DNA from: Norana najaformis
Lineage: Eukaryota; Annelida; Clitellata; Crassiclitellata; Hormogastridae
Reading direction: 5' to 3'
DNA: 64,000 bases
NCBI GenBank assembly: GCA_964023275.1
Contig: OZ029914.1
Location: forward strand, 30,077,351-30,141,350
Below the pieces are notes generated by a model. The model did no database searches. It worked only from the letters and a program-made list of their open reading frames with translations, and was not told the origin of the DNA. Positions 49,615 through 61,667 of the stretch are shown piece by piece (position 1 is the first letter of the stretch; every line of letters begins with the position of its first letter). Made by a program: the position numbers and the translations under genes.

Positions 49615-51850
49615 CCGGCCGCCCGCCATGCAGTCTGCATCGCTTCCTGTAGTTCTTCGGGCGTTCGATTAATCAGTTGGTTCGTTTTCCAGCGCTTCCG
49701 ACAGAACCGCCGAATCGACTGGTGAGATATATCACCAGTCTCAACGGTCGCGTGGAGCGGCTAATCGCAAAATGGATCCCCTAATAAGATCGTTGTCGGC
49801 TGCAATTTTTTCAAAGGCGCTACTCCGCGCCCGGTCATCTGTCCGAACTAGTGTTGTTTTAACAAATCATTGCATCTCGAGTTTTCCTTCGTTTTCTGCC
49901 GATTAATTCCAGACAGGCAAACGGCCTACCCTGCACGGGAGGCCAACGAACGCCTGGATTGTCTACTTGAGTCTTCACTCCGATGTAATATAATGTTGGC
50001 CTAATATCGTCAATTTGCTGGACGATTTTTGTGTAGGCATTGTGAAAAGATCGTCTTTCGGAAGGCGAAAGCCTTTCAACACCGTCCTCTATGCTTGCGC
50101 GTCACACCACGTCAGTGAAGCAATCACTTGTACACGGGGCCGGCCCCTGGCCATTCCGTATCAACAGTGAAAGGTTTCTTACATTTTAAGCTTTTTGGGT
50201 TTTTCAAAACCCTTACACCTACAAAAATCCACATTAGTTTTTTGGTAGAAATGAAAAAAACGATAATTGGCTTTTGTTTATATATTTTATGGTTGAAAAA
50301 CAAAATGGAACTACTAATTATCATAGTGGCGATTGCAATTTTTAAGCAGATAATGCTGCACCAGCATGCACTGTGGCAACGAACTTGGCTAAAAACATCC
50401 TATGCACCACCTTGGTTCTGCTTATGTCATCTGGTAAGAATAATAAAACCTAAAACTTTCATTTCTTCCTTACAAAAAGTAGCTTTTTGCACTCCTACCC
50501 ATGGCCTGTTGCAGAATGAATTGTTTTGCAATGCATGTGCTGCAGAAATCTTTCACACAGAATTGTTGCTGCGTTATAACTACATGTACATGTACATAGC
50601 AAACTGAGATGAAAAAGTGCTATTGGCAACACCTGGACAAACCCTGGCACAAAATAGTATTAAAACGTTTTAGCATGCGGCTTAGGGGGGCATGCCCAAA
50701 GACCCATGGAACGTAATCCCAAACCAACATATTCAATAACAAACAGCTGCTTTATTAACATTCTTGTTGCAATATCCACTGTTTCAATGCAGACATTCAT
50801 ATTCACAATGAAATCCGAAAATACAGCCATAAAGAATTACCACTTAATTGCTCAATAAAATACTCCATTTTCAACCTTTTTTGCACAAACCCATGTATTC
50901 AGCATTTTACTACTTTGTCAAATTTCACCATTTTTAGCAAACAGAAAATGAAGCATAGCCATTCTTGATTTCAAAGTATTTGGCACAAACTTCAATAGCC
51001 GACATTTAAAAAAAAGCATTAGGATGGTTAGTGGCACATGCAACACAGATAAAAACAGCATCCAGGATTTCGGATGTCCAAAGTTACGCCAACAGAATAA
51101 ATTGTTCTCATAAATATCCAGCGCAACACTAATATGGGAAACAAGTTTTCAGACATTATCAATACATGTTTCCCTCAACTGCAACCAGGTCTGACGACAA
51201 ATAACGAAGGCCAGCATCACAAATATTGTACATTTCAGAACCAAACCCCTTTAGACACACATACTTACACTTCATTCAAGAAAGCCAACTGAACACTGAA
51301 TTTTATCGTATACACACAGAAGGCATCACCTTTTTTGTGCATGTACTTTCTACGATCCAAATACAGTCATAACAACTGCTCCAACTACTGTCATACTCAG
51401 TTCAAAGCTTATTTCAGGTTAAGTAATTTGTCACAAATCAGTAGAGCAAAAATGGAATTGTTCTGTTTATTCTTGCAGCCCTTACTTAATCAAAATTTAC
51501 ACAGAAACACACAGATGTCTCTTTTGCTAGAGCTGAAACCACCTTCATGCCATTTGCGTTCAAAACAAAACACCTCAACTTAAAAAGCGCACACAAGAAA
51601 CACAAATGAGCATGATAGGCTGCCTCAATAAAAATTAGGTCTCACTGAAAGGAAACGATAACCGCTATTTAAAATCAGGATCTGCATATCACAAAAATTC
51701 TTGCTGCGTAATTGCTAGAAATACGTTTTCCAATACGAACCCTTATTGTGCCAACAGATATTTATACTGTCACTGTATTAATGAAACCTTATCGCAATTC
51801 ATTCTAAAGGTGCAGCTTCTTTTGCGTTCCCTGATTGCTGGTTCAGCAGA
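49615..51850. other. Aurora 3' flank and intergenic DNA
   Basis: AT-rich and nearly free of microsatellites, unlike most of the window. Part is probably the Aurora 3'UTR. An ORF at 50128-50607 has no recognisable domain. Confidence 0.5.
51466..51471 (-). terminator. Candidate poly(A) signal of the Aurora gene
   Basis: AATAAA on the minus strand about 380 nt past the stop codon. A second AATAAA lies at 50751-50756. Either could end the transcript; AT-rich sequence makes chance occurrence likely. Confidence 0.3.
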
Positions 51851-51852
51851 GA

Positions 51853-51993
51853 TCATTGGTCAGGAGGAAGAGAGGTCTTTCCCATCGCAGCAAGGCTTCC
51901 TGGAACTGCAGGCGTCAGACAGTTGGACTGGATCCACGGATGGTTGATAACATACAGGAGTGGCAAACGCTGGTTTGGATCATGTTTCAGTAA
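51853..51993 (-). CDS. Aurora kinase coding exon 9 (C-lobe end and stop)
   Basis: Acceptor TGTTTAG. Encodes [20 protein letters not shown] and then IQSNC and a 24-residue tail ending LPPDQ and TGA at 51853-51855. No ORF starting with ATG covers this exon, so it is easy to miss. Confidence 0.95.
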   Translation of the reverse strand, partial: LLKHDPNQRLPLLYVINHPWIQSNCLTPAVPGSLAAMGKTSLPPDQ

Positions 51994-54900
51994 CTAAACA
52001 ATAAAGACAAAAGGTCATCATCAGCACAATTCATCACCACTAGTCAATCCTCATATCATAATCATTAAACCAAATAAAATGCCCAAGAGCAACTATATAT
52101 ATATACCCAGATACGTACAGATATGTAAATCATCATCATCATTGTCACTGTGCCTTTCATGAAAAGGTACAATAAAAAGAATCATCTCTATATATACAGA
52201 AACATACCTCATCCTCATCATCACTTCTTCTCTAACCAATTCTTTTAGTTTTTTATCCAAAGCAAGAATTTAAAGAATTTGAACAATAGTACAAGAAGTG
52301 TCTGGACCAAAAGCCTTCACCCTTGGGCCATTATTATCCTTTACATGAGCTGACTTGTGCATTCTGCCCACACATTCTATTACGGGATTAAACTTATGAC
52401 CACCTTCAACTGTTAGGTGTCTATCACATATTTCAAAACGAACATTATTATAAGATCCCTGATTTACACAGCCTTTTCCACATCTCCAAGTAAATCATCA
52501 ACTCTAGTTTTACATGACCCTTTCTTTCTCTCACCTCATGTAGAAACAACTTAAAACTCATATTTTGACAATAATCTGCACTTCTGAGTCACAATCATTA
52601 ACTGCATGGCAAATTATGACAAATGATTACAAATAACACAACTTATAACACTCATCCTACAAAATCTTATACAGTGCAATTGAATTAAGCATTTGAAGGT
52701 GACCATGAGAGGCCAGACATTAACAATCAGCCACCATGAAACCGTAAAGTAACTTTCTTTAATTCTTCTGTCATACCTTTGAGATTAAATCCCTTGCACC
52801 CTCAGTGATGTGAGGTGGAAATCGCAGATCCACTCGTGATATCCGCCTGTATGTTTCTGTGTGGCCTTCGGCTTCAAACGGCGGTTTTCCAACAAGGAAC
52901 TCAAAGCAGAGGACACCCAGACTCCACAGGTCAACTTTTTCATCATGCATCTTTCCCTCGATCATCTCTGGTGGAAGGTAATCTAACGTGCCACAAAGCG
53001 TCGCTCGTCTGAAAGTACATATATGGTAATACTAAATGTCATGTGGCATTGATCTCCAAGATGGCATAAACTATTTAATCTATATATGTCATGCTAGGAT
53101 CATTAAAACCCCCCTGATGCTGTTATTATTAAACCTAATTAAATAATAATTCATAAATTCAACTTGAGAGTGTTGGGCATGAAAACACATAAGAAGCAAT
53201 AATTACATGAACTACAGAGGAAAAAGTGTGGAAATCTTGATAAAGCAAGTTTTGCTTTGTAGGGATAAGGAAAACAGCTGGCCTGTGGAAATTCAACTAA
53301 GTCCAACCTAGAAGGATTAAGTGAATGGAATATACAAATCAAGTTAGCTTGGTGCCAGTACATAAGAATGTCAGTTCAAGTCATTGTGAATCAAAGTTAC
53401 TGAAAAGCTTTTCTGTGTCATTGACGTTGTCTACCTGGACGATGGCGCATGAACCGACCAACCGAAGTCGGCAATCTTCAGTTCACCTTTGACTCCAAGA
53501 AGAAGATTCTCGGGCTTAATATCACGATGAATTACTTTCTTTGAATGACAGTACAAGAGAGCATCAGCAAGCTGGAAGATGTACTAAAACACAAGAAGAC
53601 AAATATAAGACAACTAACTAGCCTTCTTCACAAGCACTTCACTACTGGACTGTTCCCCTAATTCATCCATGCTGCCCAAAATTTCCAAACCCCTATTCCT
53701 TCCTCCACGTCTCATTATTTGGGGCATGTTTCAGTTATGCCTATACTTTTATGGAAAAAATCACAATAATTAGAAAAATACTGAATGTTTGCTTTTCCGA
53801 TAAGGAACTCATGCTCACAGTAGCAGTTCTTTGGTCATTGAACCTGCCATTCTTTTGAAGCTCTTTGTAAAGTTCTCCTTTTGGTGCGTACTCCAGTATA
53901 AGGTAGACACGCTGGCTGTCGTAGAAGTATCCGTACAATTTGAGAATATGAGGATGCCTAACAAAAAACACATCTTGCATTAGTCAAAAGCAAAGTTCAA
54001 CTAGGTCTTCAAATTGACCACAACACTGTACCGTCAACATTGTTACCCAACTCAATTCACCATCAAAGAACAAAAACCTGTCCAGAGACAATAGGTACTC
54101 GGTTGATAAGCAATTATCAGCACCACAATCAGGTTTAGCAACAACCTAAGCCAGTGTTTCTCGCTAGAAAAATACAAAAATATATAAAATGCTGACGAGT
54201 CATAGGTACTGGAATGTGGGCCAACCATTCTTGTAAAAGTTTTCTACCAGCCAAAACTGAAAGCTGGTGAAACCCAACTCGTGCTTACGCTGCATCGCAC
54301 AACATCGCTGCTGGTATCGCTCTAATTATTGTTCAAAAAGTTGGGTATATTTTTAGTATGAACTCTGTTTACAATACTGTTGGTCCTGCTGCTCATAAAT
54401 GCCTGAAATCGTATAAAATTAACTCTATCCAGCTTTGAAATATCAAAAATCATACTCCAAACTTCATCTTCGCATTGAGGTCCAAAATGTGGAAGCATAA
54501 TGAAAAAGACAGCCAACTTTTCACTCTGAAAATGTCGGCAACTGCAGCGCATCTTCAAAAGCAGTGACAAAATCATAGCATATTTATTGATCTACATCTC
54601 TACAGAGTAAGCCGAACACTTGTTCCCTATTATCCAACAGCTCTGCTGAGGATGTTGATAATGTCACAAATCTTCACCTGTGCTGTGTACAGAAAGCTAC
54701 TGATTGTTGCAAAATTCCCACCTGTGGTGGGAAAAGGGTTAAATTGCATTGCCTGGAGTTACCAGCAAATAATGCAATTCATTTTATTATGACAGGGTTG
54801 CCAATGGTTCGTTTATTTGCTGCATTGGCTAACGGGTTAGTAAAGCCTGGGATAGCAGTAATCATCATCATTGTACCCATCAGTTGCATGCCACTCTCTA

Positions 54901-57900
54901 GAGTCCTGCTGTTTCTACAATTCTGCCAACTGTTTTCGTCTTGTTAACTGTTAAAAATATTTAATTTCAAAGTGCCAAAAATTTATTTCAAAAAAAAATA
55001 TTTTGCTGTAAGTATTTGCTAACAGGGGTCATATATTTATGGCTGTCAATGGCAAATCCACTTACACGCATGCTGACTGGAAATTTTTGTATGGGTGCAC
55101 CCTCTATACCAATGTGACCTTTGTATTGACTTTAAAATTTTTTGGCTATAATTGCATCACTGCGCCTTACAATAGAAGCGACTCATAGTCTGGAAAATAC
55201 AGTAGCAAAGAAATGATCATCTACCAAAAGCAAACAAACAAGCACAAATACTGCATAACATCACAACCAGAACCGTAAACAATCGTACACACTCTACATT
55301 ATGATTCCAATTAAGTATTATATCTGCACCTAGCATCACTTTCAAAAGACAAAGACTTCCATAAAGTTGCATCGAAGTGCAAGCAATCAAGCTATCATGT
55401 AACACAATCTTACCATTAGGTGAAAACAAAAATTTAACCATTCGAAGAAAACTGCAGAAAGCATGCTGATTCAGTCAGAGAAGCATACAATCGGCTTTTA
55501 AATGTCTTGCTTTTAATTGCCATTCCACCTTATTTACTATGCATTCAAAATTCAAAATCAAATAATTTTTTTGCTAACCGCAGATGTGATTGAATTTCGA
55601 TTTCTCGTCTTAGCTGATGCTCAACTCCGGCCTTCTGCAGCTGAGATTTGAAAAGAACCTGTGAGCAAGAAAAACAATTTCATCATTAAAACATGTCATC
55701 ATCTTTATCATCACTGAAACTGTTGTCATTATAATCACCATCTTTATTCTAAACATTATCACAATTATCACAGAAAGTAGGTCACCACAAAAATTAAAAG
55801 TCAATAGTGTCAGTGTCATCATTATGGTCATTCCCATCTTTCTCCTCAAAATTATCACAATTCTCTTGCCATCCTTGCCATCAGAAAGATACAGCCCACA
55901 CAACAGCAAGATTCACAATCACGGCACAGTGTCCAATTATTAATGCACAGATCTGCCTTTCATCTCTGTAACTCAATGTTTAAATCCCACTGCATTATTA
56001 GAAATCGGCAAACCGCATAACCCATAAGGAAAAGTTGTCCAGTTGTGAACTGCTGTTGTCATGCTGTGCTTCAGCCAAAAATCCTTCAATCCCAGAACTT
56101 AGACCCTGAGGACTAACATTGATAAAGGCATGTCATAAGTGCATAATTGCCTCACTTGCATCACCTTAATTTTGCAGTCATCACGTCCATCATCACCCTA
56201 AAGAATACTATTATTTTTAACATGTCCCAGTGACTTTCTTCAACAGCCTTCTAGTCACCACCATCATCTAATTTCCATGATGTAAAACATTAACCTTGAA
56301 ATTGAAGCTAACAATGAACCTACCTTTAATGCAACAACAAACTTGCTACACTTTTCCCTGGCCAGATAAACATTTCCAAATTTCCCTTTTCCTAGAGGCC
56401 GACCGATATCGAACTCATCGAGTGACCATTTCCGCCTATGTACATGGAACACATACAGTTACACATAGACGCATGTGCAAAAATAGTGGCCAAATGGAAT
56501 ACTTAGGTCACAGAGTACAATCAGAAATTTTCTGCAGAGCCATGAAGTGTACGGACAGGTTGACCAACCACTCGATGACTGATCCTTCAGGACTGTACCT
56601 CTTAAAGACTTTCTTTGAAATGTAATGTTACCAATGTGCATGTTACAAAGTCAATCATAATGGCAGCACCTTATCCTCTAACAGAGTCCCGGATTCTGAT
56701 CAATGTGGGTTAGGCAAACCAGCAACATGTTGCAAAGCACTGTATAAATTATAGGATCCAAACGATTCTAACACAGCTGGAGATCTTCTCCAATAGTCTC
56801 ACTGACACAAAAAAATGACCATAGAATCCTATCCAGCTGACCGTCTACACCATGTTTTAAGCTCTTGGTCCTATTATAAGAGTAAATAGTAGTCATGATG
56901 AATTCAAAATCTGTCAACCTACCTCTCCTTATTTTCACCTTGCAATTCATTTTTATCTGATGTTGAAGCACTTGGCGGATCAGCAGCTTCTGGTTTCAGC
57001 GTTGTTTCGGCAGTTGCTTCAGTCATATTGGGGTTAGCCACTTCAGGCTTAGCTGTTTCATCACTGTTGATTTCAGAATTATCCATAGGCCGCTCAATAC
57101 CTGACTTCGTGGCAGATGATTCGCATTGGTTGCCCGACTGGTTTGGAAGCAAAACTCTATGCATGTCATGACTCTGTGCTAAACTTCCGAGTTTTGAGGA
57201 AACAGAAGTATTTGGATGCACCTGACTGGCAGGTCTGTAAGAGGAAAAACCAAATCAACAAAACCTTCTAAGTAATTGATGTCCAGTCAGTCTCATGACA
57301 AAAAAATGTATATTTGCCGACAAAAATGTGGGAATAGCATTTTATGCAATAATTTGTATTTTTAAGAATCTGTAATCTAAGAATGCTTGGCAAAAATTGT
57401 AACCTAAACAGACAAAACTCTGATCAAATGACCATACCAAAAAGATGAAACTACAACAAAAAAGGCTGAACAACAGACAATGGCATTAAAAATAACAACT
57501 CACCCTTAGTTCTCAGCGTTTTGTCAATTCTTCAACGTCATTTAGGTCTAAACTTAAATACTCTACTGTTTCAATTTGCTTACCCACCATGGCATGACTT
57601 CTGGTTTCCCTGACCTATCAAATTTCAACTAGGCTTTTCCAAAGGATAATGATTTTTGCCTAGAGTTCACTTGAAGTGACCATCGACTGATGTCCGGTAC
57701 CTTATGATAATGTGCTATAGAAGTCACTAGCTCAGATTAAACAAAAACACAGAAACTTGTTTACCTTAACACAGACATTTGTTTACCTTAACACAGACAT
57801 TTGTTTACCTTAACACAGACATTTGTTTACCTTAACACAGACATTTGTTTACCTTAACACAGACATTTGTTTACCTTAACACAGACATTTGTTTACCTTA

Positions 57901-58619
57901 ACACAGACATTTGTTTACCTTAACAGACGTTTGTTTACCTTAATACAGACATTTGTTTACCTTAACACACATTTGTTTACCTTAACACAGACATTTGTTT
58001 ACCTTAACACAGACATTTGTTTACCTTAACACAGACATTTGTTTACCTTAACACAGACATTTGTTTACCTTAACACAGACATTTGTTAACCTTAACACTG
58101 GTGTAACCTTCAGATCATTCACAAACAAAGAGAACTCTGCAAAGAAAAGCCTGACAACAGACCTGGGTAAATTTTCCTGTCCATGAAAGACCTTTGGCAT
58201 GTTCTCCACAGACTGGGATGTGGTTACTAGTTGCATAACGCCTTGCCCACTGGCTGCAGCGGATTTTTCCACTCTGCCTGTTGAGGACGTTTTGCTTGAC
58301 GACAGTGGAAGGTTGGGTCGTCCGACCTGATTTGCAAGAGGAATTCGTGGTGTCTGAATTAAATAAAAAATAAAACAGCAATGAAATTGGCTGCCACATC
58401 AAATAATCAAGAAAACATTACACGAACAGCCACCAACTAATTCATGCTGCTTTGTGACCATCAAAATTTTAAAAAAAAATTAAATCATAATAATAACTTC
58501 AAGTGTTCTTAGATGAGACAGATGACCAGCGAATTACTGTGAAAACATCATTACTATTCATTATAAGCTAGAAAAATCGAAGGAAACCATACCGCTGTTT
58601 TTCCTACTTTAGAAGCCAT
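51853..58619 (-). CDS. Aurora kinase (serine/threonine mitotic kinase), complete, nine coding exons
   Basis: Join of exons 58593-58619, 58163-58353, 56923-57234, 56324-56435, 55579-55658, 53819-53957, 53435-53583, 52777-53008 and 51853-51993; all introns are GT-AG and all phases match, giving 1383 nt and 460 residues. The N-terminus (1-180) is low complexity, with QENLP at 69-72 and [12 protein letters not shown] at 98-109, which resembles the A-box (QRVLCPSNSSQ) of vertebrate Aurora A. The kinase domain spans about 185-435: glycine loop GKGKFGNVY (192-200), ATP lysine K214, HRDIKPEN (306-313), DFG (326-328), activation-loop Thr340 in [11 protein letters not shown]-equivalent PPEM. Aurora kinases act at centrosomes, spindle and centromeres in mitosis. 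LYGYF (Gly250) matches the Aurora A, TPX2-type residue, while GELYKELQ matches Aurora B, so the paralogue is left unnamed. Start choice: the ATG at 58619 lies 40 nt past a possible 5'UTR acceptor at 58659-58660. The gene runs toward the RGK gene. Family identity is very secure; only exon 1 is less so. Confidence 0.95.
52777..53008 (-). CDS. Aurora kinase coding exon 8 (activation loop to subdomain X)
   Basis: Acceptor CTTTCAG, donor AAAG/GTATGA. Encodes [20 protein letters not shown] with activating Thr340, then [20 protein letters not shown] and [10 protein letters not shown]. The residue before the activating Thr is Ala where human Aurora A has Thr287. Confidence 0.97.
53435..53583 (-). CDS. 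Aurora kinase coding exon 7 (catalytic and DFG motifs)
   Basis: Acceptor GTTTTAG, donor CCAG/GTAGAC. Encodes [20 protein letters not shown] onward, with [20 protein letters not shown] and the start of the activation loop. Confidence 0.97.
53819..53957 (-). CDS. Aurora kinase coding exon 6 (hinge; A/B-specificity residue)
   Basis: Acceptor TTGTTAG, donor ACT/GTGAGC. Encodes residues from [11 protein letters not shown] through the hinge [16 protein letters not shown] to RTAT. Gly250 sits where Aurora A has Gly and Aurora B has Asn. Confidence 0.97.
55579..55658 (-). CDS. Aurora kinase coding exon 5 (alpha-C helix)
   Basis: Acceptor CTCACAG, donor CG/GTTAGC. Encodes [20 protein letters not shown] and the following EIQSHL, the alpha-C helix with the conserved Glu that pairs with Lys214. 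Confidence 0.95.
56324..56435 (-). CDS. Aurora kinase coding exon 4 (glycine loop and ATP lysine)
   Basis: Acceptor ACATAG, donor AAAG/GTAGGT. Encodes [19 protein letters not shown] onward through VVALK, which are kinase subdomains I and II. Nearly identical to the corresponding segment of vertebrate Aurora A. Confidence 0.96.
56923..57234 (-). CDS. Aurora kinase coding exon 3 (A-box-like exon)
   Basis: Acceptor CTTACAG, donor GAGAG/GTAGGT. Encodes residues 73-176 with the A-box-like [10 protein letters not shown], followed by an acidic, Glu/Thr/Pro-rich linker leading to the kinase domain. In Aurora A the A-box is needed for Cdh1-dependent degradation at mitotic exit; that role here is inference from similarity. 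Confidence 0.9.
57515..57745 (+). mobile_element. LINE family A, 3' end fragment in Aurora intron 2
   Basis: Aligns along its length with 38219-38460: TTTTGTCAATTCTTCAACGTC, CACTTGAAGTGACCATCGA, then GTGCTATAGAAGTC. It is on the plus strand, antisense to the Aurora gene, and directly abuts the 22-bp minisatellite. Confidence 0.8.
57757..58098. repeat. 22-bp minisatellite in Aurora intron 2
   Basis: About 15.5 copies of a unit containing ACACAGACATTTGTTTACC. Most copies are identical, with a few single-base losses near 57920 and 57965. It ends 64 nt from the exon 2 donor. Confidence 0.95.
58163..58353 (-). CDS. Aurora kinase coding exon 2 (N-terminal regulatory region)
   Basis: Acceptor TTCAG before ACACCACG, donor CAG/GTCTGT. 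Encodes residues 10-72 plus two bases of codon 73. The region is rich in Ser, Thr and basic residues and ends with QENLP. A 22-bp minisatellite begins 64 nt into the following intron. Confidence 0.88.
58593..58619 (-). CDS. Aurora kinase coding exon 1
   Basis: Encodes MASKVGKTA in phase 0 and ends at a GTATGG donor. Supported by frame continuity into exon 2 and by a plausible upstream acceptor at 58659-58660, which would make this the second transcribed exon. It is the least certain exon of the model because it is short and has no conserved motif. Confidence 0.75.
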
Positions 58620-58660
58620 AATCCCTGTGGGTTTCAACTGATACAAGCTATACACAACCT

Positions 58661-60950
58661 AAATAAAAAGAGAAAAATGTTAAGCAGCAATTTAGCTTTG
58701 TTACTATAAAATTCCGTCATACGCACAACTACACAAGACTTGAATGGACCTGTCCAAATCCAGCAAATCATAAAATATCCCATCCTGTAGAGTTTGACTG
58801 ATCTTTGATGGTCTTCACTTTGTGGATAGGCCATCAACAGGCAGCCAGAGGCTCGTGTACCCGCCTTTTTAAGTGTGAGCCAGAAGTGACAGCCTAGGAT
58901 ACCAGCACATGGCTGTTGTTGCCTCTGCCCATAGAGCAGCTGAGCTCAGGCTGGAGTTACCAGACCAGCTGACACCTGGCTAGGCTAGCCGCGGCTGTGG
59001 CATGAGGGGACACAATTATGGCAATTCATCTTAGTAATACTAGCGAACGTAGGTCAGGCCCCTTCATCACGTCTGGGGCACTTGCAGCTATAGTAAGTTG
59101 ACAAGCCTCCTACCAGAAATACGCATGCAGAGGGCAATATTAACTATCCAGTGACGGAGCGACGGGTAGTCGGGTACCTGCTCAAAACGGACACGGGTAC
59201 CTATGCAGCATATACTAAAATATTTACACTTCTATTTGTGGAGTGTAACCAATTTTACATTTACTCAGAAAACATAAGGGAAGAAGAAAGGTCTGTTTTC
59301 TGGATCGCATTAGATTAGAAACAGTTAATTTACTGTCAAATTTGGTAAACTAGTTACTTCTAACTAATGAACAATGCATTGGTTCAGACATGTCAGCATC
59401 TCAAAATAAATAAGTGAAATCAAATAAACAAGTTAATGACACTAAAATAACTAATTACTAATTAGCTATTAACTGAGAATCATAGATAAGTCAACTTACA
59501 CCTACAGACTTTCATATTCAGTCATTTATTCAGTTTGCTTCCTTGGCTCTACCATTTTCTCTTCTGATTTTGGAAGTATTCTGGCCAATTATTTTGTGAT
59601 ATGTTTTCAGAAGAGCCGTTTCAGAACAGGACTTAATTTTTTATGTTGCACATAAACAATGAAAACTGGTGAAAATTATACTGTGTCAATTGTTACAGCT
59701 TGTGATGAATGATTACCTCATCATAATGACAAAATTATATACATGTATACAATATTGAATACACTGAATACATTTTAATAAATCATTACAGTCAATGTCA
59801 CACCCATAATTTTTCACTTAAACCGATGAGGACCTGTTGGAACGAATTCGTCACAACTCATCTAGCTGTGTTTTTGGCTGATTCTCTTCGGAGCAGAACA
59901 CTAATGAACTCGGAACAGGTCCAAAAATCGGATACAAAAACACAAAATCTCATCTTTGCTTCTGTGCAATCGCGAACTATCGTCTCCTATATTGCAATCC
60001 TACGTATTCGAAAATTTGTTTACTACTTTAAAACGCCCAATACACAATTCATGTGATTAGCTAACACTGAACTCGAATTTCCAAAAACCCATTATGCTTG
60101 CAAAAAATATTAACTGTTCAAGTTTGCCTTGCGCTCGTCCGTTCATCCCATAGGTATCTATGGTTCATCAACAGCAAATTATTAGAACCTCGGTTTAAAA
60201 AAAACATTACTCGTCTCCTGCACTCATTTTATACCGGTACAATCAAGTCTAACTATACTAAATAAAATAAGAGTTCTAAAAACCTGCTTTTAAAACTATT
60301 TCTCACTATAAAACCGAATGAAATTTTAGAAGAACTTTTGTCAACTTCAACAAACTACCCTCACCTTTAAATATTAAAACTAGCATGATTCGAATTTTGT
60401 TTCGAGCTTTCCTATTGGCCTATTCATAGTTGTTACAAATCGTCTTATTGGTTGCCAAGCAAAAACCATATCCGAGAATGCAAACAGTAAGTAAGTTATT
60501 AGCTGTTGGGTAGAGGGGTCATACGGAAAATTATCAAAACATTAAAATGCAATGGTTCAGTAAAATAATGTAACGTAAGTAGTCAAAATTTCTTAGTTTT
60601 ACACAAAGCCGTGTTAGGAAAGACCAGCTTATTCACCAGCATATAAGTCCGCAAAAGCCAGGTTGATGGGTAAGCTAAATTCTAAACAGTACTTTAAGCT
60701 CTAAGATCTTTCGGGTATGTTTGGATGTGAAGTCAGAATCTACATGTAGATAGGTGAGACTAAGAGTGCCAGTGAGATTGATGCTAAGCCGTTAGCCTAA
60801 TAAATGCACAAATAATAATATGCTTCTGTGTTCAAAAGCGAAATAAATTCACATGCATACGAAAGAAGGCGCTAATGCGCACTTCGTTGACCTGCTGGCT
60901 GAAATCGTCGGCCCCAATGCGATTCGCCAGATAGCGCTAATCGTAGGCTT
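58661..60950. other. Aurora 5' flank, probable promoter side
   Basis: Upstream of the possible 5'UTR acceptor at 58659. A GC-richer stretch at 58840-59190 precedes AT-rich unique DNA. No TATA box or other motif can be assigned with confidence. Confidence 0.4.
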
Positions 60951-60954
60951 AATA

Positions 60955-61640
60955 TCCAGCTTGTTCTGTTACCAAAGAAAGCTACATTAAGTTGCGGGAA
61001 CAAGCTTTTCAGAGGCCTTCAGTCAAAACAAAACCAGGCAAGGTCAGATTCGGTTCCAGGTAAAGACTCAAGGGTCAGACATGGAGACAGTCAGACGGCT
61101 ACGGTGGATGGTATTTGGAATTGGAACGGCGAGAGAGGCAAGGGGAAGAGGCGGAATCAGAATAGGATTTGTGGAAAAGTAGACTTTGCGTTTTCAGTTT
61201 TGAGTGACAGACTTGCTCAGAGATTGCAAAAGATGAACTGGTGGTGAGTTCGTAGGATGGTTCAAATAATTACCATCCTTCTGGTGGGAGTTTATTCCAG
61301 AAAGGCGGTGCAGGTGTGGTTTTGAAGGGATTTCCAAATTTTAAGGATGTGGTAACGATAGGGCCCAGAAGTATAAGGGCGGAAGAAGAGTGGGTTGAGA
61401 AAAGAAGTTGGGTTATAAATAACTGACGAAGATGGGATAGTTGGCACGATTGGAGCGACTTGTAGGTATCTGGTAGGATTTACTACTCTTTTCGTTAAGG
61501 TATTTTAAGTCAGTGAAGTGATTTGAGAACAGGGATGATGTGATTTTGTTTGGGGTTTTTGGTGACAGCACGAGCGAGAGTATTCTGAAAAGCTTGAAAA
61601 TGATTTATTTGGGTAGTGTCTATATTCAAAAAAGTGAATT
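60955..61640 (-). mobile_element. LINE family B, longest copy
   Basis: Minus strand translates near 61.3 kb to TFWNKLPPEGW-like sequence (the xLWNxLP motif), then HSKLKTQSLLFHKSY, the 3'UTR module and a degraded 3' signature. With about 690 bp it shows that family B is a LINE and not a short SINE. Confidence 0.75.
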
Positions 61641-61667
61641 GTAGTACTATGAAGTATTAAAAAATCC

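Noticed and set aside
50128..50607. 159-residue ORF with hydrophobic stretches
   Set aside because: AT-rich 3' flank of the Aurora gene; no family motif, no splice or start context. Could be revisited with transcript data.
54322..54576. 84-residue minus ORF in Aurora intron 5
   Set aside because: No acceptor/donor in phase with the kinase exons, which join perfectly without it; no recognised domain, possibly an old repeat.
57757..58098. CRISPR array
   Set aside because: Direct 22-bp repeats have no spacers, and the genome is eukaryotic; it is a minisatellite.
59826..60056. 76-residue plus ORF upstream of the Aurora gene
   Set aside because: AT-rich unique DNA, no motif, no splice signals; consistent with chance.
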